Positions 15,084 through 19,187 of a DNA stretch of 19,187 bases are shown piece after piece. The translations under genes and the position numbers were made by a program. How positions within the stretch are numbered: the first letter of the stretch is position 1; each line of letters opens with the position of its first letter. This DNA is from DASQVO01 sp035640715 (GTDB taxonomy: Bacteria > Actinomycetota > Actinomycetes > Streptosporangiales > Streptosporangiaceae), in contig DASQVO010000284.1 of the NCBI GenBank assembly GCA_035640715.1, positions 1 through 19,187 on the forward strand, in the 5' to 3' direction. The notes below the pieces were generated by a model. The model searched no databases. It had not been told where the DNA came from and was given only the letters and a program-made list of their open reading frames with translations.

Positions 15084-16661
15084 GTGGTAATGGGCGGGGA
15101 TCCAGGCAGCAGGTGGGACTTCTTCGTCTCCTATACGCAGGCGGACCGGGCCTGGGCGGAGTGGATCGCCTGGATACTGGAGGAAGACGGTCACCGGGTC
15201 TTGATCCAGGCATGGGATTTTGTGCCAGGGAGCAACTGGATTCAGGGGATGCAGTCTGGGGTGCGCGACTCGGCCCGCACGATCGCCGTTTTGTCCGACG
15301 CCTACCTACAGTCGGTTTATGGCAGCGCCGAATGGGGGGCTGCCTGGGCCAGCGACCCGGATGGCGCGGGCCGCAAGCTCCTGCCCGTGCGGGTGAGTGA
15401 CTGTGACCGGCCTGGGCTGCTCGCGGGGGTGGTGGGGGTGGACCTGTTCGGCCGCACCGAGGCCGAAGCTAGGGCCCGGTTGCGGACGATGGTCTCGGCG
15501 GCGCTGGCCGACCGGGCCAAACCTTCTGCACCGCCCAGTTTCCCAGGAGCGGGCCGGGCCATGCCGCGTGAGCTCCGGGCCATGCCGCGTGAGCCCCGTT
15601 TCCCGGGGGCGCTACCGCGAGTATGGAATATTCACGCGCGCAACCCGAACTTCACGGGCCGGGGCTCGGAACTGGACGCGGTTGCTCGTGGCCTGAGTGC
15701 TGGGTCGACGGTGACGGTGCATTCCGTGCGCGGAATGGGCGGGGTCGGCAAGTCGCAGTTGGCCACGGAATACGCATACGCCCACGCCAGTGACTATGAC
15801 GTGGTGTGGTGGATCGCTGCGGAAGAGCCAGCCGCGATTCCGGACCAGTTCACCGCACTGGCCACCAAACTGGGCCTCGACCCACCCACCGAACCTGAGG
15901 CACTGCAAACCCAGCTCCACGAACAGCTGCGCGACGTACCGGGATGGCTGCTGATCTTCGACAACGTCGACGCGGCCGAAGATATTCAGCCGTGGCTGCC
16001 TACCGGGCCGCTGCCAGCGGGCATCCCTGGCCACGTGCTCACCACAACCCGCCGCCGGGGCGGCTTTGCCGCACTAGGGCAGGTACTGGACCTGGACGTG
16101 ATTGACCTGCCGGACGCGGTACAGATGCTGCGCTCCCGCGTGCCTAGCCTGGGTCAGGACGTCGGGGAGCAGATCGCCGAGGAACTTGGCCGGTTGCCGC
16201 TGGCGCTGGAACAGGCCGCCGCCTTCCTGGACCTCACTCAGATGCCCGCCCCCGAGTACCTGGAGTTGCTGCGCAGCCGTGCCGCCGACCTGTACACGCG
16301 CGGTATGGTCGCCGCCCGTAACGACACGATCGCAAGTCTGTGGGACATCAGCCTTGAACGCATCACCGGGGAGAGCCTGGCAGCGGTGCAACTGCTGAGC
16401 GTATGTGCCTACCTGGCCCCCGAACCGATCCCGCTGGACCTGTTTACCTCCCATCCCAGCCTGCTGCCCGAACCTCTCTCGTCTAAAGCCACAGATCAAC
16501 TCGCCTTCATCGAGACTGTCGCCGTCCTGGTGGACTACTCCCTAGCCAAACGCACCTCCGCCGGACTTCAACTTCACCGGCTCATCCAGGCCACCATCCG
16601 GGCCCGTCGCAACGGCACGGCCCCCTCTGCCAGCACCTTCGAGGACACCCCTGATGCCTGA
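15084..16661 (+). CDS. TIR-NB-ARC (STAND) protein, candidate immune effector
   Basis: The 525 residues form two domains. TIR (11-123) starts WDFFVSYTQAD and carries Glu83 in GSAEWGAAW, the position of the catalytic glutamate of NAD-cleaving TIR domains. A Pro/Arg-rich linker (150-185) follows. The NB-ARC ATPase has Walker A GMGGVGKSQ (217-225), Walker B WLLIFDNVD (288-296), TTTRR (320-324), the GLPL-like GRLPLALEQAAAFL (369-382) and an MHD-like LHRLIQ (498-503). Homologues of this type usually continue directly into TPRs; here the frame stops at 16661 and the TPRs are in an overlapping gene. Start: GTG 15084 or ATG 15090, both with poor ribosome-binding sites. By family, ligand sensing would trigger oligomerisation and NAD loss or signalling. 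A defence role is inferred from island context. Confidence 0.9.
   Translation: MVMGGDPGSRWDFFVSYTQADRAWAEWIAWILEEDGHRVLIQAWDFVPGSNWIQGMQSGVRDSARTIAVLSDAYLQSVYGSAEWGAAWASDPDGAGRKLLPVRVSDCDRPGLLAGVVGVDLFGRTEAEARARLRTMVSAALADRAKPSAPPSFPGAGRAMPRELRAMPREPRFPGALPRVWNIHARNPNFTGRGSELDAVARGLSAGSTVTVHSVRGMGGVGKSQLATEYAYAHASDYDVVWWIAAEEPAAIPDQFTALATKLGLDPPTEPEALQTQLHEQLRDVPGWLLIFDNVDAAEDIQPWLPTGPLPAGIPGHVLTTTRRRGGFAALGQVLDLDVIDLPDAVQMLRSRVPSLGQDVGEQIAEELGRLPLALEQAAAFLDLTQMPAPEYLELLRSRAADLYTRGMVAARNDTIASLWDISLERITGESLAAVQLLSVCAYLAPEPIPLDLFTSHPSLLPEPLSSKATDQLAFIETVAVLVDYSLAKRTSAGLQLHRLIQATIRARRNGTAPSASTFEDTPDA
15555..15594 (+). repeat. 21-bp tandem duplication in the TIR/NB-ARC linker
   Basis: CGGGCCATGCCGCGTGAGC occurs at 15555-15573 and again at 15576-15594, a 21-base step that adds seven residues (RAMPREL / RAMPREP) to the interdomain linker without changing frame. 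Confidence 0.8.
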
Positions 16662-17388
16662 TCGGATATCGGGGCAGGCTACGGGGCTAGCAGTCGACCC
16701 GCTAGCGGTGGCGCTGGGGTTGCTGCGCGCTGACGCGCCCAGGCAAATCATGAGTGCCCCGCAGGACTGGCCGAGGTGGGCGGTGCTGCTGCCACACGTG
16801 CTGGCCGCAACCGGTCACCTCGACTCCGCCGCCGGGCAGCCCGGCACCGAAGTGATGACGGATGCCTCCTGGCTGCTCGACCGGGCCGGGACATACCTGC
16901 AGGTGCAAGCACGGTTCACCGACGCACAACCCCTGCTGGAACGCGCCCTGGCCATCACCGAGGCCGCCCACGGCCCAGACCATCCCACCGTCGCCACCGC
17001 CCTGAACAACCTCGCCTCAATCCTGCAGGACCTGGGCCAGCCGCACGACGCCCAGCCCCTGCTGGAACGCGCCCTGGCCATCGACGAAGCCGCCCACGGG
17101 CCCAGCCACCCCACCGTCGCCACCGACCTGGACAACCTCGCCATGACGCTGCGGGCCCTCGGCCAGCCGCAGGACGCCCGGCCACTGCAAGAACGCGCCC
17201 TGGCCATCACCGAGGCCGCCTACGGGCCCAGCCACCCCGACGTCGCCCGCGACCTGAACAACCTCGCCCAGATCCTGCAGGACCTGGGCCAGCCGCACGA
17301 CGCCCGGCCGCTGCAGGAACGGGCCCTGGCCATCACCGAGGCCGCGCAGGCCGCCCGGGCTGGCCTCGGCAGAGACGAAGACAGGTGA
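16654..17388 (+). CDS. tetratricopeptide-repeat protein, detached sensor half of the TIR-NB-ARC protein
   Basis: The 244 residues begin with a helical segment (LAVALGLLRADAPRQ, DWPRWAVLLPHVLAATGHL, residues 17-60). In related proteins this segment follows the NB-ARC domain in the same chain. Then come kinesin-light-chain-type TPRs of exactly 42 residues from about residue 90: three full units (ALAITEAAHGPDHPTVATALNN and close copies, quoted to 20: ALAITEAAHGPDHPTVATAL) and a truncated fourth, ending GRDEDR. The ATG overlaps the upstream stop by 8 bases (ATGCCTGA) and has GAGGA 8 bases before it, so coupled translation of two subunits is possible. A frameshift in a once-single gene is the main alternative. 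TPRs would bind the trigger or mediate assembly. Confidence 0.8.
   Translation: MPDRISGQATGLAVDPLAVALGLLRADAPRQIMSAPQDWPRWAVLLPHVLAATGHLDSAAGQPGTEVMTDASWLLDRAGTYLQVQARFTDAQPLLERALAITEAAHGPDHPTVATALNNLASILQDLGQPHDAQPLLERALAIDEAAHGPSHPTVATDLDNLAMTLRALGQPQDARPLQERALAITEAAYGPSHPDVARDLNNLAQILQDLGQPHDARPLQERALAITEAAQAARAGLGRDEDR
16921..17343 (+). repeat. 126-bp coding repeats (TPR units)
   Basis: Units begin at 16921, 17047, 17173 and 17299, each exactly 126 bases apart, with the last cut after about 45 bases. They are highly similar at DNA level (the word CGCCCTGGCCATC and its neighbours recur in register), which indicates recent duplication or homogenisation. Confidence 0.9.
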
Positions 17389-17441
17389 GCCCTCCCGTTG
17401 GCCATCACTCAGGCTGGCTGGCGCCCGCTCCTCTGTCCTCC

Positions 17442-17505
17442 AAAGCGTGTTGGGTGCAAGCCCTCGCGAGTTCGAAATCTCGCATCCTCCGCCACCTCTC
17501 ACCAG
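17442..17505 (+). other. second tRNA-Ser-type attachment site
   Basis: The sequence from AAAGCGTGTTGGG to CCACCTCTCACCAG copies the tRNA-Ser 3' half and its flank at 14622-14684. Differences cluster in the T-arm: AAGGG/CCCTT in the tRNA becomes GCGAG/CTCGC here, still able to pair, with one extra base in the loop. The 5' half of the tRNA is missing. This is expected of an attachment site brought in by an element from another host lineage. Confidence 0.75.
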
Positions 17506-17516
17506 CGGAAACGTCA

Positions 17517-17543
17517 GGGCCAGCCGTGCGGCGCGGCTGGCCC
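17517..17543. terminator. strong hairpin between the second attachment site and the integrase
   Basis: GGGCCAGCCG (17517-17526) and CGGCTGGCCC (17534-17543) are exact inverted repeats with a 7-base loop, followed by TTT on the plus strand. It could end transcription from the TPR gene and, read the other way, from the integrase, whose stop is 31 bases away. Confidence 0.6.
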
Positions 17544-17552
17544 TTTGGCTGT

Positions 17553-17561
17553 CTAGTCTCA
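17553..17561. repeat. third CTAGTCTCA copy (candidate arm site)
   Basis: CTAGTCTCA matches the core of the tandem repeats at 14732-14755 and has the same relation to an attachment site and hairpin. It lies 12 bases from the integrase stop codon. Confidence 0.5.
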
Positions 17562-17573
17562 GTTGCCGTCTAA

Positions 17574-18299
17574 TCAGGCCGGAATCGGCACCCCGGCGGC
17601 CCCGTCGTCACCGTCGTCGTCCCGGTCGTCGTCGCCATCGGCGGGGGTGATCTCGATACCCTCCCACAACAGTCCGCCGACCTGGCTGGCCACGTCCTTA
17701 CGGATGGCGTCGAGCACGTGCTGATAGCGCTTGGCCATGGCGGGGCTTGACCAGCCCATGATGGACATCGCCGTGGGGGTCGGCACCTGGAGGAGCAGGA
17801 GCACCGTGCCCGCGGTGTGCCGGGCGTCATGCAACCGTCCGTCCCGTAGCCCGGCTTCATCGAGCAGGGCTTTCCACTCGTGGTAGTCGGTGTTCGGGAT
17901 GAGGGGGCGGCCGTCCGGCTTGGCGAACACCCATCCTTCGTCGTGCCAGAGCTGGCGGGCGGCGATGCGCTCGGCTTCCTGGCGTTCCCGGTGGGTGCGC
18001 AGCAGCTTGATTAGCGGGTCCGGTAGCCCGATCGTGCGGCGTCCGGCGCGTGATTTGGTGGGGCCGGTGTCGGCGCGAACCTGCTTGCGTTCGGGGCAGT
18101 ATCCGGCCTTACGGCCGCACGTGTCCCCGCATCCGTGCTCGTACTTGGGGCGTAGCCGGTTCCGGCGGATTCGCATCATGCCGGTTTCGAGGTCTACGTG
18201 TTCCCATTTCAGCCCGAGCGCTTCGCCCTGCCGTAGCCCGAGTGCCAGGGCCACCACCCAGCGTCGCCTCCCCAGGTTCGGACCCTGGACCTGCCACAC
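17574..18299 (-). pseudogene. tyrosine recombinase/integrase, catalytic domain only (N-terminus lost)
   Basis: The 241-residue frame is the catalytic half of a phage/AICE-type integrase: box I arginine in LALGLRQGEALGL (near residue 23), box II HDARHTAG (HxxR), MGWSSPAMAKRYQHV with Trp where many enzymes have His, and the nucleophile tyrosine. All essential positions are visible. Missing are the arm-binding and core-binding domains (about 150-200 residues): the frame meets a stop at 18330-18332 and the GAF gene begins at 18352. GTG 18299 is only the first possible start, with no ribosome-binding site. A Cys-bearing insert (CGDTCGRKAGYCPERK) sits between boxes I and II. The C-terminus is an acidic Asp-rich tail. 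Probably inactive. Confidence 0.8.
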
Positions 18300-18314
18300 C
18301 AGCCAAACTGGCCC

Positions 18315-18344
18315 CTGAACAGGTAAAACTCAACCCAGTACACT
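18315..18344 (+). promoter_or_regulatory. candidate promoter of the GAF gene
   Basis: CTGAAC (18315-18320) and TACACT (18339-18344) are 18 bases apart. Transcription from this -10 would start at about 18351-18352, i.e. on the ATG, so a leaderless mRNA is possible. No ribosome-binding site is present in front of the ATG, which fits. Confidence 0.4.
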
Positions 18345-18351
18345 CGGTGTG

Positions 18352-19187
18352 ATGTCTGCCTTGCCGGGGCGAGCCCGCGACCACCGGATCACCGGGGAGC
18401 AGGCGGCGCTGCGGCGGGTGGCGACGCTGGTGGCCCGCGCCGCGCCGCCGGGCGAGGTGTTCGCCGCGGTCACTGCGGAGGCCGGGAGGCTGCTGCACGC
18501 CCATCACGCGACGATGGTCCAGTACGGCCCCGACGGCGCCTTGACTCTGGTGGCGGCCCACGACCCTGCGGCCATCGGCGTTCGTTTCCCCTCCGGGGGG
18601 CGGACCGTGTCCATGCTGGTGTTCGAGACGGGCCGACCGGCGCGGCTCGACGACTACGCCGACGCCTCGGGCCCGGCCGTCGACACCGCCCGCAAGTGGG
18701 ACCTCCGCTCGGTGGCCGGGGCGCCGGTCAGCGTCGAGGGCCGACTGTGGGGCGCCATGTTCGCGTCGTCCAGGCGGGAGCCGCTGCCCGCCGATACCGA
18801 GGCGCGGCTGGCTGGTTTCACTGAGCTGGTGGCGACCGCGATCGCGAATGCGCAGGCGCGGATGGAGCTGCGCGGGTTCGCCGACGAGCAGGCCGCGCTG
18901 CGGCGGGTGGCGACGCTGGTGGCCCGCGCCGCGCCGCCGGGCGAGGTGTTCGCCGCGGTCACTGCGGAGGCCGGGAGGCTGCTGCACGCCCATCACGCGA
19001 CGATGGTCCAGTACGGCCCCGACGGCGCGGTAAGGGTCGCCGCATGGAGCAGCACCAGCGCGGCCGTGGTGCCCCCCGTCGGCGCCCGGGTAAGCCTCGG
19101 CGGGCGGAACGTGGCCACGCTGGTATTCCAGACGGGCCAGCCGGCGCGGATCGACGACTACGCCGGCGCCTCGGGCCCGGCCGCCGA
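18352..19187 (+). CDS. multi-GAF-domain signalling protein, N-terminal part (continues beyond window)
   Basis: The frame is open from ATG 18352 to the window edge (278 codons). After a short basic start, residues 16-170 form a first GAF domain (EQAALRRVATLVARAAPP, HHATMVQYGPDG, APVSVEGRLWGAMFASS) and a second begins at residue 179 with nearly the same sequence. In actinobacteria such tandem GAF arrays usually precede a histidine kinase, a SpoIIE-type phosphatase or a guanylate-cyclase-like output; the output domain here lies outside the window. GAF domains sense small ligands or redox state in the cytosol. It is divergent from the truncated integrase and starts 52 bases from it. Confidence 0.85.
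   Translation, partial: MSALPGRARDHRITGEQAALRRVATLVARAAPPGEVFAAVTAEAGRLLHAHHATMVQYGPDGALTLVAAHDPAAIGVRFPSGGRTVSMLVFETGRPARLDDYADASGPAVDTARKWDLRSVAGAPVSVEGRLWGAMFASSRREPLPADTEARLAGFTELVATAIANAQARMELRGFADEQAALRRVATLVARAAPPGEVFAAVTAEAGRLLHAHHATMVQYGPDGAVRVAAWSSTSAAVVPPVGARVSLGGRNVATLVFQTGQPARIDDYAGASGPAA
18397..18539 (+). repeat. 143-bp direct repeat, first copy (GAF 1)
   Basis: This stretch recurs at 18886-19028, 489 bases later (163 codons), with a single base difference near its start (gcg versus gcc). It encodes the N-terminal third of each GAF domain. Downstream of the repeat the two domains diverge strongly. Confidence 0.95.
18886..19028 (+). repeat. 143-bp direct repeat, second copy (GAF 2)
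   Basis: Second copy of the repeat at 18397-18539; it runs through the start of GAF 2 and stops abruptly after the YGPDGA codons. Confidence 0.95.

Larger units (their letters stand above)
14586..18299. mobile_element. tRNA-Ser-borne genomic island or pair of accreted integrative elements
   Basis: The tRNA-Ser 3' end is followed by a hairpin and CTAGTCTCA repeats. About 2.8 kb further on a second tRNA-Ser-like 3' end is again followed by a hairpin and CTAGTCTCA, then by a tyrosine integrase gene whose 3' end faces the site, as in pSAM2-type actinomycete integrative elements. Between the two sites lies only the TIR-NB-ARC/TPR pair. I read this as cargo trapped between two attachment modules, with the right-hand element truncated in its integrase. 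No replication or transfer genes are in the window, so it is probably immobile on its own. Confidence 0.6.

Noticed and set aside
14775..15194. Minus-strand frame of 139 codons between tRNA-Ser and the TIR gene
   Set aside because: It overlaps the TIR start, has no family resemblance and shows no trace of an integrase, although one was expected here.
16921..17343. Regular repeats considered as a CRISPR array
   Set aside because: Units are 126 bases, contiguous, without spacers, and encode TPRs in frame.
18109..18996. Minus-strand frame with internal repeats (GVQQPPGLRSDRGEH twice)
   Set aside because: The repeats are only the antisense of the 143-bp GAF repeat; the real gene is on the plus strand and the other half overlaps the integrase.

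Overview
The window is high-GC DNA with strong G/C bias at third codon positions. Its conserved blocks are typical of Actinomycetes: lysC-asd, the chain tRNA-Ser - small SRP RNA - dnaX - ybaB/ebfC - recR - DUF5063, and a pSAM2/AICE-like tyrosine integrase next to a tRNA-Ser attachment site. I cannot place it reliably below class level.

Layout. (1) 1-2782 is accessory and partly decayed: a 3' half of a tRNA-Pro (possible old attachment site), a frameshifted secreted protein, an ankyrin-repeat protein, a DUF302 protein and coding scraps. (2) 2783-6138 is a two-gene redox operon on the minus strand: a six-helix, haem-binding ferric-reductase-like membrane protein with a very long Pro/Gly/Tyr-rich tail, translationally coupled (ATGA) to a NuoF-like flavo-iron-sulfur protein fused to a 3Fe-4S-type ferredoxin. 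Together they could move electrons between a cytosolic carrier and the membrane. (3) 6139-7260 is mostly empty and holds only a TetR C-terminal remnant. (4) 7261-9706 is lysC-asd (aspartate to aspartate semialdehyde, entry to Lys/Thr/Met and diaminopimelate). It has an internal start for a separate beta subunit and an unusual tandem repeat in the leader. (5) 9823-14374 is the conserved DNA-maintenance block, all on the minus strand: SRP RNA, dnaX (clamp loader), ebfC (nucleoid protein with a collagen-like tail here), recR and a DUF5063 gene. (6) 14586-18299 is an island at tRNA-Ser(GGA). An 'attachment site - hairpin - CTAGTCTCA' module occurs twice; between the copies lie a TIR-NB-ARC gene and an overlapping TPR gene, and an N-terminally truncated integrase follows the second copy. 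(7) 18352 to the window end is the start of a multi-GAF signalling protein containing a nearly perfect 143-bp internal duplication.

The best candidate for an interesting system is the TIR-NB-ARC/TPR pair. It has the parts of a STAND-type immune sensor (NADase-like TIR effector, signalling ATPase, repeat sensor), but these are split over two reading frames that overlap by 8 bp and are carried as tRNA-island cargo. An anti-phage role is inferred from the family and the context; the sequence does not show it.
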